Assembly (NCBI GenBank): GCA_009760855.2
Contig: WPIO01000001.1
Location: forward strand, 16,965,001-17,029,000
DNA length: 64,000 nucleotides
Direction of reading: 5' to 3'
Source of the DNA: Cristatella mucedo
Taxonomy: Eukaryota; Bryozoa; Phylactolaemata; Cristatellidae
Made by a program: the position numbers and the translations under genes. The notes below the pieces were generated by a model. That model was given only the letters and a program-made list of their open reading frames with translations, searched no databases and had not been told where the DNA came from. This document shows, one piece after another, positions 1 through 13,247 of this stretch; positions within the stretch are counted from its first letter, which is position 1; each line of letters begins with the position of its first letter.

Positions 1-8
1 TTGCGACC

Positions 9-147
<139 letters not shown>

Positions 148-270
148 TGGAGAGGAAGAGAGGGATGGAGAGGAAGGGATAGATAGATAGATGGAGAGGG
201 GAGAGAGAGAAAGGGGGAGAGAGAAAGAGAGAGATAGAGAGAGAGAGAGAGAGAAAGAGAGAGGTTGAGA

Positions 271-632
<362 letters not shown>

Positions 633-1395
633 CTGCCGGGCGCGCTAGCCTAAACAGCTTTGATGAACTCGGCTTGGAATGTCCTTCGACCGTGCGCCCC
701 TGCCGTCGGTCGCACCGGCATCGCTTCTGCCGGGCAGGCTGTGCAGTCATTGGTCGACGGCGCCGAGACGTCCCCATCACACTGACGAGCGCGAGTCGTG
801 CAAGGAACCTGTGCGTACCCCTAGTGGCTCGAGCATCGTTGAGCACAAACTCACTGTCTCCCCAGCTAGAGCCGGCAGCCGCAGTGACAAGGGGAACGTA
901 ACCACTGGGGAGGGGGAGGGGCTTCGGATCGCGGCTGCCCTCGAGCTCCTCGATTCGGCGAGCACCTGCTATCTAAGCCGTCAGGGGGCAAAGTAAATAG
1001 CTTTGCAAAAGAGCGGCCACCAAAACCGTTAGTAGTGAGCCTGAGAGTGAGTCGTTGCAATGATGGCGACGCTTGCAGGTCTCGCGTCGGTCTGTGACTT
1101 CAGATCGAGCCTGCAGTAGGACGTCGCCAGTGTACCGAAAGCGCGCGTCGTCAGCCGTCCAAGCGACTGCTGACTGCTAGGAAGTTTAAGGACGGACGGA
1201 CGGAGTGTAGGGGGCAAGGTGTCGTCAGGAGTCAATACTTCTGCAGGCTAGATTAATGCAATCGTTATTTATCGAGGAATTTGCCGCTCTTACCGAATTA
1301 GGCTGGTGAGCTTCGAGCTCTCGGTAATAGCGGGAAAGACATCAGATATGCCCTAGCGAATGCCTTTCGTTATAGGAACGACGCGGGCTTTTTCC
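633..1395. other. CpG-rich unique sequence, no gene recognised
   Basis: GC-rich with many CG dinucleotides. Short overlapping open frames (60-105 codons) occur on both strands, as expected for GC-rich DNA with few stop triplets. None has a recognisable domain. A small CpG island or promoter is possible but not demonstrated. Confidence 0.4.
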
Positions 1396-1535
1396 AGAAA
1401 GACAAAGACAGATAGGAAGAGAGGGATTAGAGAGAGGTAGAAAGAGAAGAGAGGAGAGAGAAAGGGAAAGAGAGAGAGAGAGAGAGGGGATAGAGAGAGG
1501 GAGAGAGAGAGGGAGAGAAATGGCCGAGAGGGAGA
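1396..1535. repeat. Degenerate purine (GA-rich) tract
   Basis: Imperfect AG/GGA/AAAG repeats with interruptions, the same type as the tracts at the window start but older. Confidence 0.9.
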
Positions 1536-2374
1536 TCTTTGGCAGACAGTTCTTTCGTCGGTTAATCGAGTAGTTGGAATGTAAAAACTCAACGTTTCAG
1601 ATTTTCTCAGGGAATGCCACGTAGAAATCAAAATAGAAAAAATTAAAACAGATTTCAGGACTTCACATATACAATCTCAAGGAAGGTTTACGTAACCATA
1701 GATAAGAATTGCCAATTCTCTTATTCCTTTAAAGAGGCTCTTATCGAGGCTAAAGAAATGTCACCCATTAAGATTTCCGGGAGCACGTTCAGGAAGGGAG
1801 CCAAGAGTCACAAGTCACAGAGTACTTTTATACTATTGCTCCGATCCATAAAAAATCATAGAAACACTGAACAAATAAGCCAGGTTCGCATGCACTAATA
1901 ATTATTTCGCGTGGTTAATAATTAAAATTCAAGGAAAGGCAGCACGTGTCAGTTATCTGAGTAGGTAAAATAGACGGCGACCTCATTAGGGAAGCCACCG
2001 ATAGAGGTCACTACTGGGAGAAACTTTCGCTCTAAATCTCCGAGGTATTTTAAAAAGAGGTTTGGAAGGGTTGCCGGATGAGGATAGCGGGCAATCAAAG
2101 GTCAGTTTGGACAGGCAATTTGGTTCTGAGTTTGATTCATGAAACCAGCATTGAAGCCTCCTCGTCTTCTGCTTCTACGTCTTCACCTTGGGACCTAAGC
2201 AGCTCATTGGAGACTGTACCACCTGCATTAGCCGTTTCGATCGCACTGCGTAGAAGAAAATCTTCCTGATATGCTATTATGGCTAATTTTTTTTCGAGGT
2301 TATTTAATTGTCGTGTTCTTTCACATTGTCAGAGAAAAAATAAGTCAGGTCAGAATGAATGCTTAAAGGCTGAT
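1536..2374. other. Unique spacer, nothing recognised
   Basis: Ordinary non-repetitive sequence of moderate AT content. The best frame is 63 codons and resembles nothing I know. Confidence 0.5.
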
Positions 2375-2394
2375 CACACACACATACACACACA

Positions 2395-2487
<93 letters not shown>

Positions 2488-2503
2488 AAACACACACACA
2501 AAC

Positions 2504-2538
<35 letters not shown>

Positions 2539-2558
2539 CACACACTCACTCTCTCTCA
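2375..2558. repeat. (CA)n microsatellite with AAAC interruptions
   Basis: Long CA run with a phased block of CACAAACACAC variants in its second half and a short CT tail. Cys-Val or His-Thr frames through it are artefacts. Confidence 0.97.
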
Positions 2559-2929
2559 TGTCGTGTGTGATTGCACTGGCCGTCGCCACCGAGATTTGGT
2601 TACGAATCTAATGTTGGAACGGTACCCTTCTTGCATCACGTTTCCCTAAAAATTTAAGCCTCACAGTTTTCGGAAGCGTTTGTAAACTAATCACCGTTCT
2701 GCGGAGGGCACGTCTCGCAATATCAATTTTTTAGCCCCGAATCAAAGCTGTGTGGGAACACTGGGGGGTGGGAGGTTTTGTGAGCAAGCGACCGTACTCG
2801 GCCGTATGAAGTATCATCGTCGTTGACGGGCACGAAAGCATGGCATTTGAAGAATTCACGTAAAGTAAAGAAGTCAGCACCCGGAAATTCTTTACGAAAA
2901 CTCGCAATGCCTTGTACAATAAAGCAAGT

Positions 2930-3705
2930 CAAGCATTGCATCTAACGACACCAGCACTGCCAAGTCAGTCTTCTAACGCGTATGAAGCATTACAAATATT
3001 CACGCTTGGTTAGGATACAAACGCCACAGCCAAGCTAGTCCATGCATTCGCACCATTCTGATTAGTCTTATGAAACTTGCGCTGCTTGTGGATATCCCTG
3101 CCTGAGCCAAAAGAAGCGTAAAGTATGAGCAGAAAAACTTTCAGCAAGGCTGTGCGTCTGTGATAAAAGTCGCAACAGCTCCATCACAACACTTCTCACC
3201 GACATGCACTGGCTCCCAATCCAGCAGTGTAAAGCCAGCCAGTCCAGCAGCACTTAAAGATCCTGTCACTCACCGTCAGGGAACTCTACTCTCCAGCTCA
3301 GGCCCACCCATCTGCACTGCTTCATCGGCAGGGAATTAATCCAAGCTTGAGTTAAAGCACCACCAGGTCTTCTGACTCTGGTTGTTTGGCTAGGTCTTCA
3401 ATGACCTTCGAAACCCTCTGAGACTGTGCCTAAGCTTACTGAGCTCCGAAGCCCGTAGCTCACCACAGACTGAATTCACGTCATCTCCTAGTTAGACTAC
3501 AGTAAAAAAGAAGCTACACATTTAAGTGCTCCAAAAAGCCTTTGCTCCGTCCGAGTGAAGTGTTTTTTGCATGACGTGTGATCTGAAATTGAGCTTAAAA
3601 GACTCACTAATCGACTGGGTTCTTTTCCAGCAAATATAAAGTACCTGAAAAAATTTGGTTCTCAGGTGGCGTTATGTAAATTTTGTATTATTAAAATTAT
3701 TATTA
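2930..3705 (+). mobile_element. LINE family C remnant (RT C-terminus and 3' end)
   Basis: A decayed 5'-truncated non-LTR retrotransposon. In one frame near 3015-3055 it reads DTNATAKLVHAFAPF, which matches the segment before the RLDFCNSLLTGLP signature in better copies in this window. Further on come the HITPLLADLHWL-type block (around 3180-3225, frameshifted) and a NQA/HRQG-like segment. The 3' end at about 3645-3705 has a GGTTCTCAGGTGGCGTT stretch followed by ATTATTA repeats, like the other family C ends at 10.68 and 51.16 kb. Many stops and frameshifts make it a pseudogene. Edges are approximate. Confidence 0.7.
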
Positions 3706-4356
3706 CCATCAGTCTAATAGAAGTGCTTATAGGCAACAACAAGAGCGACACAAGTTACAGACCTGAAGTGTGTGACAATATGCTACAAAATTCTCGTGCG
3801 AATCCAGTAGTGCAAGTGTACTAGCAACAATTGTGCTTGGTCATCGTGCGAGTGCGAGTACACAGGTCACGTGAAAACGAATGAGATTAGGGAAATAAAA
3901 GACGCATCTAGCAACCACATAGAGCATTCTTCCAGGCCAGATTTTGCCATACATCTGATAACATGAACCACCTCACTGAGATGTTACACTTCGTGTCCTT
4001 GACTTCCCTCACTCTCTAACTGCCACAAAGATTCTGATGACAAAGAAAAGCTAGAGCATAGTAAATGGTCAATGGATGGTGCTGTAATGAGTTGATACAG
4101 CGAAGCTCTTTGGTTGCTACGATACAGCTGACTACTATGCTGACTGCTAGGACTAGAGTGGCATCGGATACAGTGATGTGAATGTATGGACAACAAACTG
4201 AGCCCTTCTAGCTTATATTACCAAGTAGGAAGACCTACGAGTTCGGAGAAAGCCTTATAGCAGCTTTATGAATTGTAATATAAAACGACGAAGCAGTCTG
4301 CTGGAAATATTACGGCCAAGCCTAACTAGCTATACATATCTGACTCTCGTCAAAAG

Positions 4357-4360
<4 letters not shown>
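3706..4360. other. Unique spacer, nothing recognised
   Basis: Non-repetitive sequence without a credible coding frame or recognised element. Confidence 0.5.
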
Positions 4361-4411
<51 letters not shown>

Positions 4412-4431
4412 GAGAGAAAGATAGAGAGAGT
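4361..4431. repeat. (AG)n microsatellite
   Basis: Pure AG run to about 4408, then an interrupted purine tail with GTGAG and GATAG units. Confidence 0.96.
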
Positions 4432-5920
4432 TACACTGACTCAATCGATACATTTAGACATCTGGAAAAGGCTCCTCCTAGTTCGGAGCAGGTGCACACT
4501 CACTTAAGCAACTTGTTATTAATAAATTAACAGCAGACCTTTGTACTCAGTGTCGTCTACGTTGAACAGACTTGAAATTCAATTCACCGACGAAGGTGCA
4601 AGAGGGTTCAGAACAATGTGAGCACTGTGCTCAACAACTTGAGTCAAAGACATGGCAGCGGCATTGAGCCTGACGCAAGAGATACCGACACTTCGGCAGA
4701 GAAAAAGTAATCAAAGTATAGCAACGTGGGCTACACTTTAATCGGTACAAGGTTTCCCTATTCTGATGGGCAATAAGTCAGCTAAACGTATTAATTGGTG
4801 TTAGATTTATAGGCACTCCTCGTGGTGCGACGTTCGGCTTCATTGATTAAAAGAAGTAAAGCCCAAGCAGCAGTGAGTGAGCTACTGCACGCGTGATAGT
4901 TTGGAGGCGTGTGAGTGAATTGGCCGTGCGTGATAGTGCGTGTGAGTGTGATAGTGTGCGAGGGAGAAAAATCGAGCAGTAACTCGGAGAGAATGAGAGA
5001 AGACGAAAAGGAAGGATTAGCGGGGGCAGAGAAAGAGGGAGAGACAGTACAAACAGTACAACTATCTAGGCAACATTAGCAGCCCCGTACGGCTAACCGA
5101 ATGGATTGGAAGCACAAAGTCAGGCGGTGGTATCGATATGGCACTTGAATAGGAGCAATAAGGCGTTCAATAACGAGTTTTCCTAATCCTGAATTACACC
5201 TTGAATGCCTATCTGAAACACAGCCAGCTAAACAGTTTTATAGCTTCCCAGCTCCGGCCAGCTGCTGGGGGACTGCTTGCTGAAGCCGATTAATTATCGA
5301 GTAGCAAATTAACTCTCGGAACGGAGTGGACATGCAAAATTGAATGGTGTCATAGAGTTCAATTTTTCAACAATCGAAAGAACGAAGGCCTTCTGAAGTA
5401 AGGCTGAGACCAAATATTAAATTCGCCTCTAACTGAAAATGAAAGCCCAGCCTCTGGTTTTTTTGAGCCCGAACCTTGCCGATTTAACTTTGCGAGACTC
5501 CTCACTCTTACTCTCAACGTCACGTGGCTCAACTCGCCACGGCTTTAAATACATATCGGCGTGCTACAATCGAAGTCTGGCGTATTTCCTCAATGCACTG
5601 GAGAGTTTTTGCAAACGGGTTCCGAGTTGCCTTTCGCTACGCCTGCTGTCCACTGAGCTCGACTCGTGCCATCTTCCATGCAACTGCCTACTCGTCGGTG
5701 TTACTAACTCCTCGGAGTAGCTAACTCCTACGAGTACCTCCTCGCCCGCTCTCGCTCTTCTGCTGCGTCCAGCAGCTCGGCTAGCTTTTCGTTTTGAAAA
5801 AATAAAGTTTGACTGTCAAAGACACCGATTGCGAAATTTGAATAGGCTACTTGCTTTCTAAGAGCGGGCTGAATTGCGTATAACAGTAGTCGTTAGTAGC
5901 TGCTGCAATTCATAGTTAAG
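4432..5920. other. Spacer with cryptic GTGATAGTG repeats, no gene recognised
   Basis: Mostly unique sequence. Between about 4870 and 4970 the words GTGAGTG and GTGATAGTG recur irregularly (cryptic simplicity). The largest frame (5439-5720) has no recognisable domain. Confidence 0.45.
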
Positions 5921-5924
5921 CCTA

Positions 5925-6030
5925 TATATGGAATAAATTACCATGCCGGGCTGAGCGTGTAAGTGTTACTGCCTTCAAAAAGCAATTTATGACGTGTCTC
6001 AGTGGTTTATAAATTAAATGAACTATCGAG
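5925..6030 (+). mobile_element. Short LINE RT C-terminal fragment
   Basis: One plus-strand frame reads WNKLPCRAERVSVTAFKKQF. This fits the WNxLP...SVxxFKxxL motif that closes many CR1/L2/Jockey-type reverse transcriptases. No 3' tail or upstream RT motif was recognised, so it is an isolated scrap. The identification rests on this motif alone. Confidence 0.5.
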
Positions 6031-6289
6031 AAGTTCAATTACGGATTTGGAGAGAACTTGCAAGCTAATAATACGTTTCGAGGTGTTGATCTGTCGATTT
6101 TTAAGAGTGCGACTAGATCAGTTCATTTTTGAATCTAGAAATGTCTCTGCAACTCTCTAGTTTGTAATTCGAATTTCTAAGACAGCAGGTGGTCTAACAT
6201 TTTCACGACGCTAATTCTCTAGCTTTGACCGGATATAGAAGAAAGCGGTAGTTGCATTCAACCAGCAGCTCAACGCCTGGACAACGGTA

Positions 6290-7690
6290 GCTGCAGGATG
6301 GACGCTGTATTTGCTCAGCCGGAAGCGATCTACAATACCTTCCTACGGAGCAGTGAAATCTGTTTTCGGGTGGCCTATAGGGGCCATCTCACTCCGCAGT
6401 TAATTGCCAATTATGCAGTCTAGTAGTAGCCGACATCCTGCTTAGTTGCTTGGCGTCTTCAGGCTGACGTCGATAAAGCCTGTTCAAGCCTCACCCCAGC
6501 TTCCGGGAGAAAACCCCATTTAGCGGCCTCTATGCTCACATCTCCTCCGGGATGGCTGCTGGGATCCCAGACTACAAGGGAGAGGCTACCAGCAGGTTAT
6601 GAAAGATTTGCACGATCGCTTTTTCTCTTGGGTCTGCGCATCGGTCTACTTCCGTTTTGGGTCTGCCCAACTAGTCTGCGTTGCATCCGGTCACAACGAC
6701 TGGGTAGGCGGTCCATGAGGGTGAAAGATCGACGACTCGAAGCACGGTTTTACTTGGCCAAAACCCGGCAGAAAATCGACGAAAACCTGGCACGCAGGAG
6801 CATAACGATAAGTGCCGTCTCAGGAGCGTCCTCTGTGTACCTAGGTCTTGGCCCAGAGACAAGCTGCACCCTCTACACGAACCGGCTTGTCGGTTCCATC
6901 CCTCCAGTGGTCAATCCTTTCTGACCAATGGAATCGTAGGTAATCAACCAAGTTGTTATGGCTTGCTCGAGCGTGGGAATGCATTCGGACCAAATGAAAA
7001 AAGGTCCGTGTAGCCTTTAGCTCTTACCCTCCAAAAAATTGTCTACAGGGTTTACTATGCAGGAGAGAAAAACTTCTCAGGCTTGTTAGGCTGCACGCCG
7101 TCTGCGGATGAAGGCAATAAGTTGAGGGTTGCTAACAAGGCGATAATCTTTGAGCAGTTCTACAAGAGCCGGCTGAGACGGGCTTTACCATTAGCTAGTG
7201 CAGTGACACGACTTCTCTAGAGCCTCAAAAGAAGCTTTCGGGACAGTTGCACAGAGCTTCCAGCTCTCCGAAAAAAGGCTACTTGAGGTAAACCGGCGAG
7301 CTTAAATTTAAAAGAATTTGAAAGAAACGTTAAACTAACAATGCGAATAAGTTTTTAGAGCGGTCGACGAGCTATTCCAGCGGATTTCGATTCGACGGCC
7401 AGAATCTTGTGTGCCATTACCCTCTCAAAATCGTGGTTTAACTCTCCTCGTACCTAAAGGCTGGCTAATCCCTATAACTCAACAGGTTCTCGGCAATGCG
7501 TCAGTAGAAATCCTTTTGGCTCAAGTTTTGCACCAATTAAATAGTATACTGGTTGCCTAGGGCTACCTTGCAATGGATCGGTGGTAAGGGAATACCCTTT
7601 TTACTGGCCGAAATAGTCACCCGCTGACGCGCAATCTAGTAGCAGATGGCAGCAGTCACGAAATGGTTACAGCTTGACACTTGATTCGGA
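6290..7690. other. Unassigned region with a 130-codon open frame
   Basis: The plus-strand frame 6532-6924 (130 codons) is one of the longest here that is not low-complexity. It reads as Arg/Leu-rich without a domain I know, has no clear signal peptide, and no splice context singles it out. It could be part of an unrecognised LINE (5' UTR or ORF1) or chance. The rest of the stretch shows nothing. Confidence 0.3.
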
Positions 7691-7830
7691 ATAATAACAA
7701 TACTAATAAAGATAAATGTGTAGAGCGCCCTCAGAGAACTTCATCTCTTTCTAGGCGCTTCGCAAATGTATTAAGGGTAGCATGAACAAGGTCACACCCA
7801 AGGTCAGGCACAGTACATTGGAATTCGTAC
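7690..7830 (-). mobile_element. LINE family A 3'-end fragment
   Basis: Only the terminal part of family A is present. On the plus strand an AATAATAACAATACTAAT tail is followed by the conserved hairpin at 7725-7758 (GCGCC, AGAGA, loop, TCTCT, GGCGC) and then a decayed piece of the 3' UTR. Severe 5' truncation is typical of target-primed reverse transcription. Confidence 0.8.
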
Positions 7831-7866
7831 AGAGCCCGAGAATGCGTGGTCAAGTTAAGACATCAA

Positions 7867-7886
7867 GCTGCTGCTGCTGCTGCTGC
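7867..7886. repeat. (CTG)n short run
   Basis: About six CTG/TGC triplets just upstream of a CpG-rich patch. Confidence 0.9.
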
Positions 7887-7899
7887 GCTGAGAGTGGGG

Positions 7900-8750
7900 G
7901 TAGTGGAGTCCCGGTAGCTCTGTCGGCAGTCAATCGCTAGCTAGTCAGAAAACCATCGCTCGAGCGGTTTCGTTGGCTGCTCGAGCAGAAATTTCATCCT
8001 CTCGCTCTCCCGTCGCCCGGCAGCTATTTTAGAATAATAAAGCGCCCGCTCCGCCGATGCTTTCGCACTCGGCGGCGAGGCATGCGGCCATCGCCAGCGA
8101 TATTGGCCGCAGGAGTGCTTGCGATAAGAGTACCGAGGTGGTAGAGGTGGATGCGAGAGCCTACGTCACTGTCTCCGCCCCGTGCAGCTCAATCCCAAGC
8201 CATTCGCTTTTTTTGTTTCTCAGCGAGCAATTAGCGGCCGGCACTCGAGAGCCGGGTGCGAATCGAAGGTGGCCGACGGCCGAGTGGTGTCCGAGCTAGT
8301 CTTGCCGCGAGGTCAAAGCGGGCGGGGCGCTCAACCGATCGCTGATCCCACGGAACTGCGCACGGGACGCCGCTTCGGCCGAAGCCTTCCCCTAGGGGGG
8401 AGGGGAGCGGGGCGGCGGCGGCGTGGCGGCTCGCTCGGCGCGAGTGCGATTCTCGCTCGAGCGGAAGGGTACAGAGTCGAGCGAGAAGCCGACTGTCGGG
8501 CGTCCCTTAGGGTGCGAGGCGAATCAGACGGAGGGGGAATCAGCATCGGGGCCTCGTGTGACGAGCGCGGAAGACTGCGACGAACTTCCGACGGCGACGG
8601 AAATGCACGACGTCCACTCCCGCCGCAGCTAGCACTGGTGACGGGAGCGGCAAAACACCGTTGGGGTGGGCACACGTACGTACGTCGCCGAGACTGGGCT
8701 GTAGCGCGGGCGCTCAGGCTGACACTAGAACGTACATGAGACGAAACGCC
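7900..8750. other. CpG-rich patch, possible promoter/CpG island
   Basis: From about 7975 the sequence becomes GC-rich with dense CG dinucleotides. Long overlapping frames run on both strands (plus 8182-8739, 185 codons; minus 8331-8675, 114 codons), and their Arg/Gly/Ser composition is what GC-rich noncoding DNA gives. No domain was recognised. It may be a promoter-associated island of a gene whose exons I could not identify. Confidence 0.4.
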
Positions 8751-9834
8751 GAGAGGAGGGAGGACTTTGGATCCACCGTTTCGACTTCTCGGTAGCTAGT
8801 AAGCGTGGAGCGCAGTATGCAAGATTAAAAATCCGAGCTAACCCAACAGTGAGGCTAGCAACATAAAGCACATCAAGACTTGCAAAGCTACAGATGCCAA
8901 GAAGCACATATAAATAACACACACGCATACACACGCACACACACACATGCACGTATATACATAGATAAAGAGTAGGCCGCGAGCAGGCTACGTAGACGAT
9001 TACCCGAAGCACTTTCGTCGATCTACGAAGTGAGATAAACACTCCGAGAATTCTCGATTGAGACCCATTTCCCCATCTTGCGGTCCTCTCGTGCCTCTGT
9101 ATAGCGGGCCACGAGACAACTGGACTTGCAGAACGTTTGGCTGACATTGCCGTATCTAAATTGCAAGGAGCCATAACGGGATTCACTGAGCTAAAGGAGC
9201 CACCGCAGAGTTGACCGGGTGAGTTCATTCGGGCGAAGTTTTCCTGTGCAGCCAGCGCAGCGGTGCACTCATATCATAGTGTTAATCGATATTAAGTATC
9301 AGTTTTCCGGCTGGCAAGCAGGTATATGAGTGGGGATGTGAAGGGGATAAAAGGACGAAAGATTTATGCATTCGGCCCAACTGGACTTTCCAGGACACTC
9401 CATGGCACTTCCGAGTGCACACGTATTTCCAGGAGTACGTCAAAGAGCGAAAGAGAAACTCGAGTCTGTTGCCATGTCTAGCCGGAAAATCTTAAAAATA
9501 AAACTTTCCATTTAGCAAATGGACGAGCTCATGTTTACAACTGACATGTGAGCATGCGTGACTATGAGGTAACCATCTGAATATGGGTGGGTCATATGAT
9601 TTCTAGAGTTAAATATCTCGATGGTGGTGTTCACGTTAGAGAGTGTCTGATTCTACAGAAACCATGGTAGTCCAACCCATTGTGCCTATGCTCTGGCTAA
9701 GCTGCTACTGAGGCAATCGTAGTGGAACAAAATACGTAGACAAGCGTGCATGCATAGAAAAACAGATTGATAGACACTTTTGTGCACGCCCAGGCACCCG
9801 TGCTCACTCACAAGACAGTTCGTGTGTACAAGCA
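8751..9834. other. Spacer with a short CA run, nothing else recognised
   Basis: Contains an impure CA/CG/TA stretch at about 8920-8965. Otherwise unique sequence without a credible gene. Confidence 0.45.
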
Positions 9835-9835
<1 letters not shown>

Positions 9836-9884
<49 letters not shown>

Positions 9885-9923
9885 CACACACAAACACACA
9901 CACACATATACACACACACACAT

Positions 9924-9960
<37 letters not shown>

Positions 9961-9964
9961 CACA
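9836..9964. repeat. (CA)n microsatellite with CATATACA interruptions
   Basis: CA dinucleotides interrupted by AAAACAC and ATATACA units. The His-Thr and Cys-Val frames are artefacts. Confidence 0.97.
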
Positions 9965-10239
9965 GTACGCAGGTAAGTATATGCCTGCATATATCTGTAG
10001 CATTCTGGTGCATCAATATACACGAGCTGATGAAATGCATGAAACTTAATTGGAAACCTGCCTCTTTATTTTAATATAATACAAACTAGCATGTGCACGT
10101 ACACGTCTGCCCTGGCAAACCGAGAGAAAATTCTCAACAAAGTTTAAAAGTTCCCACGATCGACGGACGCGTAGCACGAGGAGAATTTGAACGCGGTGAT
10201 TCCTTCTTGGCACAATTGGTTCTGATGCATCAAATTCGA

Positions 10240-10685
10240 GGATTTAAAGCTAACTTTTAGGTTCCTTTATTCCCTTGCTTTAGCTAATTTATCAGAATTA
10301 CCCCTCCCCAATCAGGCTAGGCGCCGTCCTACACGCTATTCTGACTCAACTCGTTTGGCTGTGCTTCGATCCATACTCTAATATTTCGAAAGACTCACCT
10401 TCATTTCGTCTGCTTCCAAAGCCTGAACAAAAACCCCATCTGACTTCATGACATCCCATGACTTGAAATTTAAATGGAAGCAAGAAACATATCTGTAACA
10501 CTCGTAACGTTTGCTCCGTGGTTGTGAATTGTCTTCTGCGTGCTCATGCGCACTGACACTATGCATGTTCTCATTAACCAATTGGAATGCTACCTTTTCA
10601 GCAAGTGACCGGAATGAGATTTAGTTCTCCCAGGGTTCAATACAAGTTTCTTATCGTTCTTATTATTAGCTACGCGAAAATTGAG
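10240..10685 (+). mobile_element. LINE family C remnant with intact 3' end
   Basis: Near 10285-10375 one frame reads SELPLPNQARRRPTRYSDST, equivalent to the SDLLPHQGKHRTTRFSES block of the RT C-terminal domain in better copies. Downstream the phrase AACCAATTGGAATGCTACC is shared with the copy at 16.4 kb. The element ends with CCGGAATGAGATTTAG (about 10610) and a TTCTTATTATTAG tail, shared with the copy ending at 51.16 kb. Stops and frameshifts show it is dead. Confidence 0.75.
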
Positions 10686-10689
10686 CATG

Positions 10690-11665
10690 CCAATGGGGTT
10701 GGAAAAAGCAGCAGACACATGAAGAAAGCAAGCCAAGAGGAGCTACAGCTCGTGTTTCCCATGAGCTAAGACCTGCGAGGCTGTAAAGAAAGCGAGCCAA
10801 ATGATGGTGCCTACACGGGTGTCTGAGTAAAATGCGCCCTTGAATGTTCCTGCGTTGTGGCTTGGTATCAAAATTGGACACTGCTCGACGCATTTATTCT
10901 ATGATTTCGAAGAAATTTAAAAAGGATTTCTCCGGAGCTTTTATGTGTGAATGACCAAAGATTAACTTTTTGTTCACGAACGGGACTGATGCAGAATAAG
11001 AAAAAACCTCACTCTTCCAAATCGGTCTCCAGTAGTGAGCCACATAAATGATTTTCTGTTAAGGGCAGTCGCCACTGCGAGGTTACGCCCGCTACTGACG
11101 GCCCCGCTATGCGGTGCAATAGGTCTGGCAGAAAGCCGGATTGGGCTAAACCACACAGAGTTTCGCAGCAAAATACAAGAACAGCTAAACTAACAGCGGC
11201 GCTGTTTCGTTTCTCAGACGGCGACTGCACACCGAGAGCACTTGAAGCGAACCGCAGTAAAAAGTAATCAATACGATTGACCTTCGGATTGCAACCAATC
11301 GGAATCTCGAGACACTCTGCAGGAGCGTTCGCTTTCAGTTGGCGACAGTTGCACTTCAGGAGGCTCTCGCATCAATGTGTGAAACCGTTGCTGTGGCACG
11401 GCGAGAGATCTTTTACGAGAAGCCACTGAGCGACGAAGCTTCATCGAAACACGCTCACGTGATAGGTCTCGATACTGGCTACCCAATCGCCGCACGTGCC
11501 TGCCGTGCTTTCGACCACGTGACCACCAGCCAGCTGAGCTGCTCCCTCGCCTGATGGATCGCCCGCTTCGCAAGAGTGACAACAGCTAGAGCGTGGAGTC
11601 GTGCAATTGAACAGTTTGACGTACAATTTAGTTCTGTGCAACATCACCGTTCCCTCCTTTGACAC
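10690..11665. other. Unique spacer, no gene recognised
   Basis: Several 65-105 codon frames overlap on opposite strands (11268-11582 minus, 11339-11554 plus) without recognisable domains. Confidence 0.4.
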
Positions 11666-11671
11666 TTTTAC

Positions 11672-11800
11672 CCATGGTCTTAGCCCAAGGGGTAAAGTGC
11701 TCGCTCTTCGAGATCCAGGTTGTGGGTTTGAGTACTACAGTGGGCGATTCTTTATTTCCCGCTGCAAGCGGTGGAGACAGCAGCCGTTATTTAAATGAGG
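11672..11800 (+). mobile_element. tRNA-derived SINE, body type II
   Basis: Starts with a tRNA-like head: box A-like TTAGCCCAAGGGGTAAAGTG, then about 30 bases on a box B-like GGTTGTGGGTTTGAGTACT. The body (GTGGGCGATTCTTTATTTCC, then CGCTGCAAGCGGTGG) is shared with copies at 20.43 and 41.87 kb. It is not a functional tRNA because no complete cloverleaf or acceptor stem can be drawn. Confidence 0.7.
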
Positions 11801-13247
11801 ATGTTGACATCAGCCGACTTTGTTTTTGGAATGACTACTTCTGCCCCTATGTTGCAAAGAATTTCGGCAGGGGCGTTCAGTTTTCCCACGTATTTATTCG
11901 TGGAATGGAAATGCTTATGATGAGCTCGAGATATTAAGTTTTCGCGGCTCAACGTCGCGAAGCCGTTTGGCACAATATGAGACCTTACATCCGATACCTG
12001 AGCTCGGCGATTCACTCAGCACACGGAGAACAGCCGATAGAAGTGATACCGGTGAAAGTTATATACATTTAGTGATGGCGAGCGAGCCTTTCCTAAGGGA
12101 AAATGGGGAAAGGTGAAAGAGCAAACGAGTGTAGAAAAGAATGTGGCTAATCACTCAGCGAGCGATTTGAAAATGCACGAAGAGCGCAGTTACCGCTAAG
12201 AAATAGGTGTAGCTTATGCGTCCAGGTACTAGCCGTCACTAGCAGGCACTAGCCGTCACCGTCAGATACATGCACTTGCACCCACATCCAACGCTTTAAA
12301 TCAAGCATACGTGCGCACTACTTCGTTTAAGTCACAGTATTGAGTTCGCGAATGAACGCTAACGCAACGGGTGAGGGAGGGCCAAGAGGCAAGTGAGAAG
12401 CGCTTTGAGTCCCCCCATGCATGCTTCACCCTCTGGTGCTCTAAGTTACTATCGAGTGAGCCTGTCAGTGAGGCGGGCTTCGTCGCTAGAAAGTGACTTG
12501 CCAAGCCTGCTTTAACACGCAGAACAGCTCTCTCTGTCCTTCTTGTTTTCAAAAAGATGGAGAAGATCAGGCCTCCGTCCGTGATATTCGCCAATTCTGG
12601 CTGCCACCGGTTCCCTCCCGGATACTTCGGAATTCACGTGGAGTTTTCGAAGCAAAATGAAAGCTCATGAGCTACCGAACGGAGCGGTTGCAGGTGGTAG
12701 CTGTTCCAAGCAATTGGGTGGACGAAAACTGAGTTGGGACTCGACAGGGTTAAGGAAAGCGGCGGTTGGCCGTAATGTGCTACTGCCGAACCCCGGCGGG
12801 TAGGCAGGCGGGTGGGTGGGCGGGCGGGTTGGCGAACGTCTAGAGCAAATTGCTGGCTCTCAGCAGACGTATGACTCATCAGACAGTTAATGAAGGTCCA
12901 TGCGGACAGAGACTTGAGCGACGAGCTGTAATGACCGAGGTGAGAGAGCTAGCGCAGCAGCAGCAAGGCAGTGGCTGCGGTGACAGAGCCCTAGTTTGGC
13001 AGGCAAGCTCGTGGGCTTGCTGCTACTTCGTGCTGACTCGCTCGCCGCGTCGTCCCGTCTAGTCAATCTGTAAAGCCTCCTCGTTCCAGAAACGGCTCGA
13101 TTGGCGCTTCGGCGGTGGCGCTTTCGCCTAGCTCTGGTCAGACCGAAGCTTAAAAGCATCTCGTAAGAATGCACTACTGAGGCCGCAATTGGGCGCCTAT
13201 CCAAATTGGGAGCAGGGCCCTGGGAAAAAGAGAGCCGCAGATTATGT
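11801..13247. other. Spacer, nothing recognised except a short direct repeat
   Basis: At 12229-12260 the words ACTAGCCGTCAC and ACTAGCAGGC form a small direct repeat. From about 12.78 kb the sequence becomes GC-rich with GGCGGGTGGGTGG runs. No coding segment is supported. Confidence 0.4.

Noticed and set aside
2279-2611. His-Thr and Cys-Val repeat frames over CA runs (also 9686-10049, 14145-15005, 26926-27180)
   Set aside because: Products of dinucleotide and tetranucleotide microsatellites, not genes.
8182-8739. 185-codon plus-strand frame
   Set aside because: No recognisable domain; competing long frame on the opposite strand; composition typical of CpG-rich noncoding DNA.
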